A stretch of DNA of 64,000 nt, taken from Microtetraspora niveoalba (GTDB lineage Bacteria > Actinomycetota > Actinomycetes > Streptosporangiales > Streptosporangiaceae). A program made the position numbers and the translations under genes. The stretch is taken from contig NZ_BBYM01000006.1 of NCBI RefSeq assembly GCF_001570405.1, forward strand, positions 73,102 through 137,101. The letters are read 5' to 3'. The notes beneath the pieces were generated by a model. It searched no databases, was not told where the DNA came from, and worked only from the letters and a program-made list of their open reading frames with translations. Positions 48,326 to 58,962 of this stretch are shown here, piece after piece; position 1 is the first letter of the stretch; the number at the start of each line of letters is the position of its first letter.

Positions 48326-49515
48326 CAGTTTCCTTCGGAGAGAGGGAGTGGGACGTCCGGCGGGTGGATCACATGGGCGATCCCCCCGCTGCTGGAGCCG
48401 CGCAGCCAGACGTTCTCGAACGCCTCGCGCGGATAGACCCGCCGCACGGCCTCGTCCGAGGGCGCGGCCGGGTCGTTGGCGATCACGTCGCCTTCCGGCG
48501 TGAAGCCGGTGACGACCATGATGTGCCCGCTGGTCGAGTACCCGGAACCGGGCAGCTCGTGCTCCTTGAACGACTGCGAGGTGATCACGGGGATGCCCGC
48601 GTCGAGGAAGAGCTCCAGCTCAGACAGTGAGCGTAGCCGGGTCACGAAGCCGTCGAGACCATAGCGGCCCGCGTAGGCCACCCCGAACGGCCAGTTCCCC
48701 GTGCCCTGGTAGCTGTGGTCGTACATGTGGCGGGCGGCGTGGTCCACGGCGGGGCACGGATCGTCGGCGCCGACCCAGGTCAGGTCCTCCGGGGACGGCC
48801 CGCGCCCCCAGTAGCCGAGCACCATCGTGAACGAGGCCGGGCTGCACCACGACTCGCCGCCGCCGTCCCATTCCGGGTGGTGCCCCAGGTGGACCATCTG
48901 CGACCGGCGCGGCACGTTCAGCTCGACGCCCGCCGCCGGCGGCCGGGGGGACGGGCCCGCCGGCGGCACCGCCGACGCCATCACGTTGACCGAGCGCACC
49001 CGGCCGCCCTCGCCGTACAGGGTGACCCGGATCCGGTACGCGACGACGGGCCGGGTCGCGACGAACGTGTCGACCGCGACGTCCCCGTCCTGGTCGCCCT
49101 GCCCGGGCAGGGAGGTGCGGTGGATGTCGGTGTCGCCCTCGGCCCAGCGGCCCATGCAGTACCACTTGGTCAGGGAGCCGGACGCGGTGCGCGCCTGCAG
49201 CTCTATCTGGAGCCAGGAACCGGGAGGGGTGTTCGCCGTCCAGGAGGGCACCAGCTCGGTCGCCGGGAAGCCGATCTCCCGCTCCTCGGAGGTCCAGCGG
49301 ACGTACGGCCAGCTCCTGCGGCCCTCGGCGCCGCGGTCGCCCTCACCGGGCCGGTCGCCGTCCGGTCCGCCGGGCGAGTCGAACGGGTCGAGGTAGGGGG
49401 CCACGCCGCTCTCCCGGCCCTCGAAGGACCACCGATGGAGGACGACCCTGCTCAGACGTGCCGGCGACGAGGTGACCACCTTGCTGATTGTGGTTTCCGA
49501 CCGTAAGCGGCACAT
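48322..49515 (-). CDS. C39-like papain-fold peptidase
   Basis: 397 residues with the ATG at 49515. The C-terminal about 190 residues are a Peptidase_C39_2 fold: PRRSQMVHLGHHPEWDGGGESWCSPASFTMVLGYW (in pieces; Cys nucleophile in SWCSP), GVAYAGRYGL, and His in SGHIMVVTGFT with DVIANDPAA. The N-terminal part is beta-rich (WLQIELQARTASGSLTKWYCMGRW, YRIRVTLYGEGGRVRSVNVMA), possibly substrate-binding. No ABC transporter domain, so it is not a bacteriocin exporter. The start is uncertain: ATG 49515 lies inside the shared 21-bp element, and a GTG at 49479 is an alternative. Confidence 0.72.
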   Translation of the reverse strand: MCRLRSETTISKVVTSSPARLSRVVLHRWSFEGRESGVAPYLDPFDSPGGPDGDRPGEGDRGAEGRRSWPYVRWTSEEREIGFPATELVPSWTANTPPGSWLQIELQARTASGSLTKWYCMGRWAEGDTDIHRTSLPGQGDQDGDVAVDTFVATRPVVAYRIRVTLYGEGGRVRSVNVMASAVPPAGPSPRPPAAGVELNVPRRSQMVHLGHHPEWDGGGESWCSPASFTMVLGYWGRGPSPEDLTWVGADDPCPAVDHAARHMYDHSYQGTGNWPFGVAYAGRYGLDGFVTRLRSLSELELFLDAGIPVITSQSFKEHELPGSGYSTSGHIMVVTGFTPEGDVIANDPAAPSDEAVRRVYPREAFENVWLRGSSSGGIAHVIHPPDVPLPLSEGNW

Positions 49516-49549
49516 CGGATGGTTTACGTATTGGTTTACCGATACGAAA
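49512..49549 (-). promoter_or_regulatory. Promoter/operator of the peptidase operon with shared 21-bp element
   Basis: 49512-49532 (minus strand) repeats exactly the 21 bp found at 30240-30260. Adjoining it is an imperfect palindrome, 49524-49549, centred on GTATTGGTTTACCGATAC (49528-49545, one G-T pair). GTAAACC occurs twice, 12 bp apart. The cluster of sites in an AT-rich patch marks the control region of the C39-S9-M20 genes. Confidence 0.6.
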
Positions 49550-49706
49550 CATCGGATCGCGCCAGGAACGGGCGCCCGCGGACAGAGATCGACAAAGCGG
49601 GGCGTAGTACCCTCGTCACTGTACGTCGAGGGCCTTTCGCAGGCGGACACGTATGACACCGCTCATGCGGACACCTGAGGTGAGGCCGTCAACGGGGGGT
49701 GTCTGC

Positions 49707-50045
49707 ATGGAAACGTTGCGACTCGTCCTGGTCTTTCTCCATCTCGTCGGCTTCTCCGCCCTTCTCGGCGGGTTCCTCCGCCAGATGCAACTCCGAACGA
49801 TGCTGATCGGGCGTCCCGTCGTCGTGGCCGCCGTCGCCCAGTTCGTCACGGGCGCACTGCTCATGTGGGTCCGCGGCTCGATGGACATGTCGATCTCCGA
49901 CCAGAAGATGGCCGTCAAAGCGGGCCTCGACCTGGCCATCCTGCTGCTCGCGGTCGTCGGCGCGCGGATCAGGCCGCCGTGGGCCTTCTACGGCATCGGC
50001 GCCCTGGCCGCCGTCACCACGGGAGTCGCCGTCTTCTGGACCTGA
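49707..50045 (+). CDS. Small four-helix membrane protein
   Basis: 112 residues that are largely hydrophobic: METLRLVLVFLHLVGFSALLGGFL, PVVVAAVAQFVTGALLMWV, KAGLDLAILLLAVVGAR and WAFYGIGALAAVTTGVAVFW. H-L-V-G-F near the start and R-Q-M-Q resemble small actinobacterial integral membrane proteins of unknown function. The ATG at 49707 is preferred over an upstream frame start, with GGGGGG about 8 bp before it. Confidence 0.65.
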   Translation: METLRLVLVFLHLVGFSALLGGFLRQMQLRTMLIGRPVVVAAVAQFVTGALLMWVRGSMDMSISDQKMAVKAGLDLAILLLAVVGARIRPPWAFYGIGALAAVTTGVAVFWT

Positions 50046-50121
50046 CCGTCCGTCCGGGCGTCGCCGGCTCCTCGGGCCCGGCCGTCCCCGCCGCGCGGGG
50101 ACGGCGGGGACCGGCGGACGG

Positions 50122-51303
<1,182 letters not shown>

Positions 51304-51439
51304 GATCCCGGTGGCGTGTCGGCGTGTCGACGGATTTAGCACGGTTCGTCGGTTCAATCTTCGCTTCCCGTGCGGAACGGCCGCCGCTCCGCTCCGATTC
51401 GCCGTCGTCCGCGTTCGGAGCGTGAGCGGGGGCGCCGCG

Positions 51440-51862
51440 TCAGGCGGGCGGAATCCGTTGGAGGAACTCCAGCCGGTTGCCCACGGCGTCGGCCGCGTAG
51501 AAGCGCCGGTGGCCGGGGAAGTCGCCGTCCCAGACCACCTCCACGCCGTGCCCTTCCAGCCGGGCGGCCAGGCCGTCTAAGTCGGCGACGAGGATGCCGG
51601 GATGGGCCTTGCGGGCCGGGCGGAAGTCCTGCTCGACTCCGAGATGGATCTCCAGGGAGTCGGCCCGCACCCACAGGCCGCCGCGCGCGGCGAGCACCGG
51701 CGGCTTGGGGATCTCGATCATGCCGAGGATCCCGACGTAGAAGGCGCGGCAGGCGTCCTCGCTGCCCGGCTCGATCGCGAGCTGGACGTGGTGCAGGCCG
51801 TAGCCGAGCTCCGACACGTGGTCGGGGCCGTACCCCCGGCTGGAGATCGTCTCTTCGGTCAC
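51440..51862 (-). CDS. VOC-family (glyoxalase/bleomycin-resistance fold) protein
   Basis: 140 residues, two beta-alpha-beta-beta-beta modules: LHHVQLAIEPGSEDACRAFYVGILGM and HPGILVADLDGLAARLEGHGVEVVW, ending DAVGNRLEFLQ. Putative metal-side residues are the His in LHHVQ, the Glu/His in LEIHLG and the terminal Glu in NRLEF. Reaction unknown. The GTG at 51862 follows GGAGGAACG; a longer frame upstream is Pro/Gly-rich and unlikely. Confidence 0.85.
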   Translation of the reverse strand: MTEETISSRGYGPDHVSELGYGLHHVQLAIEPGSEDACRAFYVGILGMIEIPKPPVLAARGGLWVRADSLEIHLGVEQDFRPARKAHPGILVADLDGLAARLEGHGVEVVWDGDFPGHRRFYAADAVGNRLEFLQRIPPA

Positions 51863-51996
51863 CGTTCCTCCGTCTCCGCGCGCCGCCCCGGGACCTGGCC
51901 GCCCGGAGGGGACGTTCGGGACAGAGTGTGTCACCGCGCCGCTGGCCCCTCGGCGCCGAGCCGGCTTCGCCGGCGCCGAGGGGCGGGGGAGTCCTG

Positions 51997-52785
51997 TCAG
52001 GCGACGATCGCGACGACCGCCGAGGCGTAGCCGACGGCCTCGAGCGCCGACTTCACCGTGCCGTCGAGGTTGAGCTTGACGCTGTTCTTGCAGCTCACCT
52101 TGTAGCTCGACGACGCGCGCCAGGCCGTGGGGAGCGAGGAGATGGTGCCCGACTTGCTCCAGTTGTGGTCACGGGAGCCGGAGTCGAACGTTCCGTGGAG
52201 CCGGCCGAAGGTCTCGAACACGAACGCCGAGCCCGACGACATGCGGACGACGCAGACGCCGGAGAAGTTGTAGCTGGTGGCGCCCGAGTCGTGCATGTGC
52301 CCGGACCACTGGTACGTCCCGTTGTCGTACAGGGTCAGCGACGTCCAGCCGCCCACCGGGACCCCTCCGCCGAAGGTGACCCTGCGGTTGACGGCGATCG
52401 GCGAGGACGGCCTGGACGACGAGGCGAGGCGGCCGGCCGCGGCGGCGTTGTCGGCACGCACCTGGGCGCGCACGGACGGGGTGACGCAGACGTCGTCGCC
52501 GGAGAAGGCCTCGCGCCAGACGTAACCGGTCACGCAGGTGTGGGGGCCGTACGCGCCGTTGGTCCAGCGGGAGGCCTTGACGGCGTTGTCCTGAGCGGTC
52601 TGTGCGCGTACGGCGGGGGTCACGCAGACGTGGTCGGACGGGCGGGCCTCGCGCCAGACGTAGCCCTGGGCGCAGGTGTCGGGACCGTAGCCGGCGGCGG
52701 ACGCGGGCGCGGCGGTGACGACGGCGGGCAGGACGGCGAGGCCGGCGATCGCGGCGGTGGCGAGACCGAGTGCGGCGCGCTTCAT
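51997..52785 (-). CDS. Secreted protein with two N-terminal Cys-containing repeats
   Basis: 262 residues. A classical signal peptide (MKRAALGLATAAIAGLAVLP to APASA, cut near residue 30) is followed by two roughly 43-residue repeats, each starting YGP-x-TC, containing GYVWREA and DxVCVTP-x-VRAQ, and ending DNA; each has two cysteines. The C-terminal about 150 residues are Ser/Gly/Thr-rich and beta-looking (GGWTSLTLYDNGTYQWSGHMHDSG, SGSAFVFETFGRLHGTFDSG). The repeats occur in various actinobacterial exported proteins; their function is unknown to me. CAGGAG precedes the ATG. Confidence 0.8.
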   Translation of the reverse strand: MKRAALGLATAAIAGLAVLPAVVTAAPASAAGYGPDTCAQGYVWREARPSDHVCVTPAVRAQTAQDNAVKASRWTNGAYGPHTCVTGYVWREAFSGDDVCVTPSVRAQVRADNAAAAGRLASSSRPSSPIAVNRRVTFGGGVPVGGWTSLTLYDNGTYQWSGHMHDSGATSYNFSGVCVVRMSSGSAFVFETFGRLHGTFDSGSRDHNWSKSGTISSLPTAWRASSSYKVSCKNSVKLNLDGTVKSALEAVGYASAVVAIVA

Positions 52786-53110
52786 GGTGATCTCCTGAGA
52801 GCGGATGCTTCCCGGCGTGACCCTTGCCTTCCGGGCTGTGCACCGAGTGAAAGGCCGCCCGCTTACACGTCCCTTGAGCGCGGCATACATACCGCTGTGC
52901 AAGGAGGTTGCAAGGCGGAGACGACGGCCGCCGGTCGCAACCTGGAGTACCGGCAAAAATGGGGAAAAGGATGTTGTCAATTAGGTAATGCGGTTAGGGT
53001 CGTTGTGCCGGTATTCCCTGGTCGCGCGTGTGGATTCGCCGGTTCCGGTCCGTTCCCCGGCCGGGGCCTCCGGCGCTCCCCGTCCGCGTCGTTCACCCGG
53101 GAGTACGTCC
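52786..53110. other. 325-bp spacer between divergent secreted-protein and amidase genes
   Basis: Unusually AT-rich for this window. It holds a direct repeat TGCAAGG-AGGT-TGCAAGG (about 52898-52915), the stretch AAAAATGGGGAAAAGG, and TTGTCAATTAGGTAATGCGG (from 52975), which resembles promoter sequence. No gene is seen. Confidence 0.4.
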
Positions 53111-53893
53111 GTGGCCATCGATCTCGTCTCTCGCGCCGAGTGGGGCGCCCGCGCCCCGAGGGGCTCCTACACGCGGCTGTCCTCCACCAAAGGGGTCAAG
53201 GTCCACTACACCGGGGGCAGGGTGGATCCCGCCATCGTCGAGGACCACGCCAGGTGCGTGGCGATGGTGAAGTCCATTCAGGAATTCCACATGGACGGCA
53301 ATGGCTGGATCGACATCGGCTATTCCATGATCGCCTGCCCGCATCGGAAGGTGTTCGTCGGGAGGGGACCGCACAATCTGCCCGCCGCCAACGGCCCCGG
53401 CCTGAATTCCGGGCATTACGCGGTGCTCGGCCTGGTCGGGAACTCCGGACTGGTACGGCCCCCCGACGGCCTCCTGAACGCGATCCTCGACGCGGTCGAC
53501 CACCTCCGCGCCCAGGGCGGCGCGGGCAGGGAGATCAAGGGGCACCGCGACGGCTACTCCACCGACTGCCCCGGCGACGCGCTCTACGCCTGGGTGCGCG
53601 AGGGCGCGCCACGCCCGGGAGACGGCGGCGGGGAGCCCGCTCCCGGGAGCGTCCCGGAGTGGCCCGGGCGGCTGCTGAGGTACCCGCCCGTCACGCGGGG
53701 CGGGGACGTCCGGGACTGGCAGCGGCAGATCGCCCGGCTCGGGTACACGATCGAGGTGGACGGCGCCTACGGGCCCGAGTCCCGGGCCGTCTGCGTCCGG
53801 TTCCAGAAGGACCGGCGTCTCGACCCCGACGGCATCGTGGGCAGACTGACCTGGGACGCCGCCTTCGCCCCCGCCGCGCCCGCCACCATGTGA
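53111..53893 (+). CDS. PGRP/Amidase_2-type N-acetylmuramoyl-L-alanine amidase with peptidoglycan-binding domain
   Basis: 260 residues. The N-terminal amidase/PGRP fold starts DLVSRAEWGARAPRG and has the zinc His in KVHYTGGRVDP, WIDIGYSMIACPHRKVFVGRG, and the second zinc site in IKGHRDGYSTDCPGDALYAWV. A C-terminal PG_binding_1 domain (about 185-255) reads DVRDWQRQIARLGYTIEVDGAYGPESRAVCVRFQKD. No signal peptide or membrane helix is present, even if the frame is extended upstream. The GTG at 53111 fits GGGAG 8 bp upstream. It may be released by lysis or be a phage-derived endolysin. Confidence 0.83.
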   Translation: MAIDLVSRAEWGARAPRGSYTRLSSTKGVKVHYTGGRVDPAIVEDHARCVAMVKSIQEFHMDGNGWIDIGYSMIACPHRKVFVGRGPHNLPAANGPGLNSGHYAVLGLVGNSGLVRPPDGLLNAILDAVDHLRAQGGAGREIKGHRDGYSTDCPGDALYAWVREGAPRPGDGGGEPAPGSVPEWPGRLLRYPPVTRGGDVRDWQRQIARLGYTIEVDGAYGPESRAVCVRFQKDRRLDPDGIVGRLTWDAAFAPAAPATM

Positions 53894-53961
53894 GAAATCC
53901 CTTCCCGCAGACCGGGACCCCGGATAAATGTTCTGGCCGCGGTGCGCCTAGCATCCCTCGC

Positions 53962-55749
53962 ATGACGGTGCCGCCTCTTGAAGTCGCCGCCTTCCCGCCT
54001 GGCACGCGGGAGCAGTGGCGCACGCTCGCCCTCGGAGTCCTCCGGAAGTCCGGCGTCCTCGGCGACGACGCCGCGCCCGCCGCGGCCGACGAGGCGCTGT
54101 CCTCCACGACGCACGACGGCGTGACGATCGCCCCGCTCCACGACGCCTCCGACCTGCCCGCCGCCCCCCGCGTCGTGCGGCCCGCCGGCCCCTGGGACGT
54201 ACGGCAGCGCCACGCGCACCCGGACCCGGCGGTGACCAGGGAGGCCGTGCTGGCCGACCTGGAGAACGGCGCCGCCTCCATCTGGCTGGACCTGACCTCC
54301 ATCGGCCCCGGCGCGCTGCCGCGGGTGCTCGACGGCGTGCTCCTCGACCTCGCCCCGGTCGTGCTGGAGGCGGGCGACCGGGCGCACGAGGCGGCCACCG
54401 CGTTCCTCGACCTGCTGGCCGAGCGCGGCGTGACCCCTCCCGGCGGCAACCTCGGCCTCGACCCGCTCGGCGCCCGCGCGCGCGGCGCCGGATCCGGGAC
54501 GGGCGAGGACGCCGGGGAGATCCTGCGGCGCTGCGTGCGCGACTTCCCGGCGCTGCGGGTGTTCGTCGCCGACGCCCTGCCGTACCACGACGCGGGCGCC
54601 GGCGACGCGGAGGAGCTGGGCTGCTCGATCGCGACCGGCGTCGCGTACCTGCGGGCCATGACGGACGCCGGGCTCTCCGCCGAGGAGGCACTCGGGCGGA
54701 TCGAGTTCCGCTACGCGGCCACCGCGGACCAGTTCCTCACCATCGCCAAGCTCCGCGCGGCCCGGCGCCTCTGGGCGCGGGTGGCGGAGGTCGTCGGCGG
54801 TCCCGGCGAACAGCTCCAGCACGCGGTCACCTCGTCGGCGATGATGACCGCCAGGGACCCCTGGGTGAACATGCTGCGCACCACGCTCGCCTGCTTCGGC
54901 GCGGGCGCCGGCGGCGCGGACGCGGTGACCGTGCAGCCGTTCGACGCCGTCCTCGGCCTGCCCGACGCGTTCGCCCGGCGCATCGCCCGCAACACCCAGT
55001 CGCTGCTGCTGGAGGAGGCGGGCGTGGCGCGCGTCCTCGACCCGGCCGGCGGCTCCTGGTACGTCGAGCGGCTCACCGCCGACCTGGCCGAGAGCGCCTG
55101 GGCCTGGTTCCAGGAGATCGAGCGCGCGGGCGGCATGGCCGCCGCACTGGAGCGGCTCGTCCCGGAGCGGCTGGCGGCCACCCGCGCCAGGAGGGCGGAC
55201 GCCGTCGCCCACCGCCGCGACCCGATCACCGGGGTCAGCGAGTTCCCCAACCTGGCCGAGAGGCTGCCGGAACGCGAGCCGGGCCACGGGCTCGCCGGCG
55301 CCCCCACCGGAGAGGGGCTGCCCCGCGTCCGGTACGCCGAGGAGTTCGAGGCGCTGCGCGACCTCGCCGACGCCCGGGACGAGCGGCCGACCGTCTTCCT
55401 CGCCACGATCGGGCCGGTCGCCGTCCACACGGCGCGCGCCTCGTTCGCGGCCAACCTCTTCGCGGCGGGCGGCGTCGCCACCGTGACCAGCGGGCCGGGC
55501 ACCGACGCCGCGGCGATCGCCGAGGCGTTCCGCGACGCGGGGACGCCGGTCGCCTGCCTGTGCTCCAGCGACCGGATGTACGGCGAGCACGCCGAGGCCG
55601 TGGCGGCCGCCCTGCGCGAGGCCGGGGCACGACGCGTGTGGCTGGCCGGAAAGGGCGAGTATGAAGGAGTGGACGACCGCGTGTACGCAGGATGCGACGC
55701 GCTCGGCGTGCTCCGCACGACCTTCGACGACCTGGGAGTGACCCGATGA
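53962..55749 (+). CDS. mutA: Methylmalonyl-CoA mutase small (beta) subunit
   Basis: 595-residue non-catalytic subunit of the B12-dependent mutase interconverting methylmalonyl-CoA and succinyl-CoA. It keeps the TIM-barrel remnants ([65 protein letters not shown]) and a degenerate C-terminal flavodoxin-like domain without the DxHxxG cobalamin motif, as expected. The ATG at 53962 is chosen by homology; the open frame runs much further upstream by lack of stops. The stop overlaps mutB (ATGA). Confidence 0.93.
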   Translation: MTVPPLEVAAFPPGTREQWRTLALGVLRKSGVLGDDAAPAAADEALSSTTHDGVTIAPLHDASDLPAAPRVVRPAGPWDVRQRHAHPDPAVTREAVLADLENGAASIWLDLTSIGPGALPRVLDGVLLDLAPVVLEAGDRAHEAATAFLDLLAERGVTPPGGNLGLDPLGARARGAGSGTGEDAGEILRRCVRDFPALRVFVADALPYHDAGAGDAEELGCSIATGVAYLRAMTDAGLSAEEALGRIEFRYAATADQFLTIAKLRAARRLWARVAEVVGGPGEQLQHAVTSSAMMTARDPWVNMLRTTLACFGAGAGGADAVTVQPFDAVLGLPDAFARRIARNTQSLLLEEAGVARVLDPAGGSWYVERLTADLAESAWAWFQEIERAGGMAAALERLVPERLAATRARRADAVAHRRDPITGVSEFPNLAERLPEREPGHGLAGAPTGEGLPRVRYAEEFEALRDLADARDERPTVFLATIGPVAVHTARASFAANLFAAGGVATVTSGPGTDAAAIAEAFRDAGTPVACLCSSDRMYGEHAEAVAAALREAGARRVWLAGKGEYEGVDDRVYAGCDALGVLRTTFDDLGVTR

Positions 55750-57863
55750 CCATTCCTGACTTCTCGGGCATCGACCTGGGGCCCGGGGCGGCCGCAGCGC
55801 CGGACGTCGACGGCGGCGTGTGGGAGACGCCGGAGGGCATCGAGGTCCGGCCGTTCTACACCGCCGAGGACCTCAAGGGCATCGACTTCCTCGAGACGTA
55901 CCCCGGCGTCGCGCCGTACCTGCGCGGGCCCTACCCCACCATGTACGTCAACCAGCCGTGGACGATCCGCCAGTACGCCGGCTTCTCCACGGCGGAGGAG
56001 TCCAACGCCTTCTACCGGCGCAACCTCGCCGCCGGGCAGAAGGGCCTGTCGGTCGCGTTCGACCTGGCCACCCACCGGGGCTACGACTCCGACCACCCCC
56101 GGGTCGCGGGCGACGTCGGCATGGCCGGCGTCGCGATCGACTCGATCTACGACATGCGGCAGCTCTTCGACGGGATCCCCCTCGACAAGATGAGCGTGTC
56201 GATGACCATGAACGGCGCGGTCCTGCCGATCCTCGCGCTCTACATCGTGGCGGCCGAGGAGCAGGGGGTGGCGCCCGAGCAGCTCGCCGGGACCATCCAG
56301 AACGACATCCTCAAGGAGTTCATGGTCCGCAACACCTACATCTACCCGCCGGGCCCGTCGATGCGGATCATCTCCGACATCTTCGCGTACACGTCCCGGC
56401 GGATGCCGAAGTTCAACTCGATCTCGATCTCCGGCTACCACATCCAGGAGGCCGGGGCGACCTGCGACCTGGAGCTGGCCTACACGCTCGCCGACGGCGT
56501 CGAGTACCTCCGGGCCGGTGTGGCGGCGGGCCTGGACATCGACGCGTTCGCGCCGCGCCTGTCGTTCTTCTGGTGCATCGGCATGAACTTCTTCATGGAG
56601 GTGGCCAAGCTCCGCGCGGCCCGGCTGCTGTGGGCCGAGCTGGTCCGCGGCTTCGGCGCGAAGAACCCCAAGTCGTTGTCGCTGCGCACGCACAGCCAGA
56701 CCTCCGGCTGGTCGCTGACCGCCCAGGACGTGTTCAACAACGTCGTACGCACCTGCGTGGAGGCGATGGCCGCCACCCAGGGGCACACGCAGTCGCTGCA
56801 CACCAACGCGCTGGACGAGGCGCTCGCCCTGCCGACCGACTTCTCGGCGCGGATCGCCCGCAACACGCAGCTCCTGCTCCAGCAGGAGTCGGGCACCTGC
56901 CGGGTGATCGACCCGTGGGGCGGCTCGTACTACGTCGAGCGGCTCACCAACGACCTCGCCGCCAGGGCGTGGGCGCACATCCAGGAGGTCGAGCGGGCCG
57001 GGGGCATGGCCCGCGCCATCGACCAGGGCCTGCCCAAGCTGCGCATCGAGGAGGCGGCGGCCCGCACCCAGGCGCGCATCGACTCCGGCCAGCAGCCCGT
57101 CATCGGCGTCAACAAGTACCGCCCGGAGGCCGACGAGCCGATCGAGGTGCTCAAGGTCGACAACACGGCGGTGCGCGAGCAGCAGCTCGACAAGCTCCGC
57201 CGGCTGCGCGCCGAGCGCTCCCAGGCCGACGTCGACGCCGCGCTCGACGCGCTCACCAGGGCCGCGGCCGGGGACGGGAACCTGCTGGAGCTGGCCGTGG
57301 ACGCGGCCCGCGCCAAGGCCACCGTGGGGGAGATCTCCGCCGCGCTGGAGAAGGTGTTCGGACGGCACGCCGCCGAGATCCGTACCATCTCGGGCGTGTA
57401 CCGCGAGGAGGTGGGCGAGGGAGTGGACGAGGTCCGCGCCGCCTGCGCCGAGTTCGAGAAGGCCGAGGGCCGCCGCCCGCGCATCCTGGTCGCCAAGATG
57501 GGCCAGGACGGGCACGACCGGGGTCAGAAGGTGATCGCGACCGGGTTCGCCGACCTCGGCTTCGACGTGGACGTCGGCCCGCTGTTCCAGACCCCCGAGG
57601 AGGTCGCGCGCCAGGCCGTGGAGGCCGACGTGCACGTCGTCGGGGTCTCGTCGCTCGCCGCCGGGCACCTGACGCTGGTCCCGGCGCTGAAGCGGGCGCT
57701 GGCCGACCTCGGCGCGGACGACATCATGATCGTGGTCGGCGGCGTGATCCCGCCGGGCGACTTCGACGCGCTGCGCGAGGCCGGAGCGACGGCGATCTTC
57801 CCGCCGGGCACCGTGATCGCGGACGCCGCCCTGGACCTGCTGCGCGCCCTGTCCCGCACGTGA
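55746..57863 (+). CDS. mutB: Methylmalonyl-CoA mutase large (alpha) subunit
   Basis: 705-residue catalytic subunit. It has the substrate barrel ([33 protein letters not shown] in pieces, [54 protein letters not shown]) and the C-terminal B12 domain with DGHDRGQK, His590 being the lower axial cobalt ligand, then [19 protein letters not shown] and [10 protein letters not shown]. Length and motifs are full and intact. Coupled to mutA upstream and meaB downstream. Confidence 0.97.
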   Translation: MTIPDFSGIDLGPGAAAAPDVDGGVWETPEGIEVRPFYTAEDLKGIDFLETYPGVAPYLRGPYPTMYVNQPWTIRQYAGFSTAEESNAFYRRNLAAGQKGLSVAFDLATHRGYDSDHPRVAGDVGMAGVAIDSIYDMRQLFDGIPLDKMSVSMTMNGAVLPILALYIVAAEEQGVAPEQLAGTIQNDILKEFMVRNTYIYPPGPSMRIISDIFAYTSRRMPKFNSISISGYHIQEAGATCDLELAYTLADGVEYLRAGVAAGLDIDAFAPRLSFFWCIGMNFFMEVAKLRAARLLWAELVRGFGAKNPKSLSLRTHSQTSGWSLTAQDVFNNVVRTCVEAMAATQGHTQSLHTNALDEALALPTDFSARIARNTQLLLQQESGTCRVIDPWGGSYYVERLTNDLAARAWAHIQEVERAGGMARAIDQGLPKLRIEEAAARTQARIDSGQQPVIGVNKYRPEADEPIEVLKVDNTAVREQQLDKLRRLRAERSQADVDAALDALTRAAAGDGNLLELAVDAARAKATVGEISAALEKVFGRHAAEIRTISGVYREEVGEGVDEVRAACAEFEKAEGRRPRILVAKMGQDGHDRGQKVIATGFADLGFDVDVGPLFQTPEEVARQAVEADVHVVGVSSLAAGHLTLVPALKRALADLGADDIMIVVGGVIPPGDFDALREAGATAIFPPGTVIADAALDLLRALSRT

Positions 57864-57865
57864 CC

Positions 57866-58831
57866 ATGGGAGGCACGCTCAACGACTACGTCACCGGCGT
57901 GCTGGCGGGCGACCGGCGGTGGATCGCCCGCTCCATCACGCTGGTGGAGTCCACCCGCGCCGACCACCGCGACCTCGCGCAGCGCCTGCTCGCCGAGCTG
58001 ACCCCGCACGCGGGGAAGGCCCGGCGGGTGGGCGTCAGCGGCGTTCCGGGTGCGGGGAAGTCCACGTTCATCGAGGCGCTCGGCACCCACCTCACCGGGC
58101 GCGGGCACCGGGTGGCGGTCCTGGCCGTCGACCCCTCGTCGCGACGCTCAGGGGGCAGCATCCTGGGCGACAAGACCCGGATGGCGCGGCTGGCCGCCGA
58201 CCCGAACGCCTTCATCCGGCCGTCGCCCACCGCCGGGACCCTCGGCGGGGTCGCCGCCGCCACCCGGGAGGCGATGGTCGTCGTCGAGGCCGCCGGGTAC
58301 GACATCGTGCTCGTGGAGACCGTCGGCGTCGGGCAGTCCGAGACCGCCGTCGCCGACATGGTCGACACGTTCCTCCTCCTCACCCTCGCCCGCACCGGCG
58401 ACCAGCTCCAGGGCATCAAGAAGGGCGTCCTGGAGCTGGCCGACGTCATCGCGGTCAACAAGGCCGACGGCGAGCACGAGGTGGCCGCGCGCCAGGCGGC
58501 GCGCGAGCTGGCCGGGGCGCTGCGGTTCCTCCGGTCCGGCGAGACGGCACCGGTCCTGACCTGCAGCGGGCTGACCGGCGCCGGGCTGGACGAGCTGTGG
58601 AAGCACGTCGTACGCCACCAGGAGGGCGTCGACCTGGCCGGCAAGCGGCGCCGCCAGCAGGTCGAGTGGACGTGGGCGATGGTGCGCGACCGGCTGCTCG
58701 CCCGGCTGCGTGAGAAGGCCGGGCCGATCGCCCCCGAGATCGAGCGGCAGGTGCTCGACGGGAGCCTCACCCCGAGCCAGGCGGCGGACCGGATCCTCGC
58801 CGTGTTTTCGGGTGCGGCCGGGGATTTGTGA
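57866..58831 (+). CDS. meaB: MeaB/ArgK-type G3E GTPase, mutase chaperone
   Basis: 321-residue P-loop GTPase that loads and protects the cobalamin cofactor of methylmalonyl-CoA mutase. Motifs: Walker [39 protein letters not shown], the switch/Walker [14 protein letters not shown] and the guanine-specific NKADGEHE. The start is taken as ATG 57866, 2 bp after the mutB stop; GTG 57860, overlapping that stop, would add two residues. Third gene of the mutase operon. Confidence 0.94.
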   Translation: MGGTLNDYVTGVLAGDRRWIARSITLVESTRADHRDLAQRLLAELTPHAGKARRVGVSGVPGAGKSTFIEALGTHLTGRGHRVAVLAVDPSSRRSGGSILGDKTRMARLAADPNAFIRPSPTAGTLGGVAAATREAMVVVEAAGYDIVLVETVGVGQSETAVADMVDTFLLLTLARTGDQLQGIKKGVLELADVIAVNKADGEHEVAARQAARELAGALRFLRSGETAPVLTCSGLTGAGLDELWKHVVRHQEGVDLAGKRRRQQVEWTWAMVRDRLLARLREKAGPIAPEIERQVLDGSLTPSQAADRILAVFSGAAGDL

Positions 58832-58853
58832 CAAGCGGGACCCTTGATTTCCT

Positions 58854-58882
58854 CCTGGGTGTTATATACCGCTACCCCCAGG
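58854..58882 (+). promoter_or_regulatory. AT-rich inverted repeat before the PHP hydrolase gene
   Basis: CCTGGG (58854-58859) and CCCAGG (58877-58882) flank a 17-nt AT-rich core containing GTTATATACC. Located 80-110 bp before the hydrolase ATG, it has the look of an operator/promoter. Confidence 0.35.
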
Positions 58883-58962
58883 TGAGGAGCGCCCGGGAGA
58901 CGCGGGTTTCCGCACAGAGTGTCGTGTCACCATGGCCCCGTTATCCACTACGGGGAGGCACC

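Noticed and set aside
48322-49515. C39 bacteriocin-processing exporter for the FxsA peptide
   Set aside because: There is no ABC transporter membrane or ATPase domain, and it lies in a separate peptidase operon; only the papain-like fold is shared.
51370-55749. A 1459-codon open frame on the + strand ending at the mutA stop
   Set aside because: Only the part from 53962 is homologous to MutA; the upstream part overlaps four better-supported genes and is Arg/Pro/Gly-rich shadow sequence caused by high GC.
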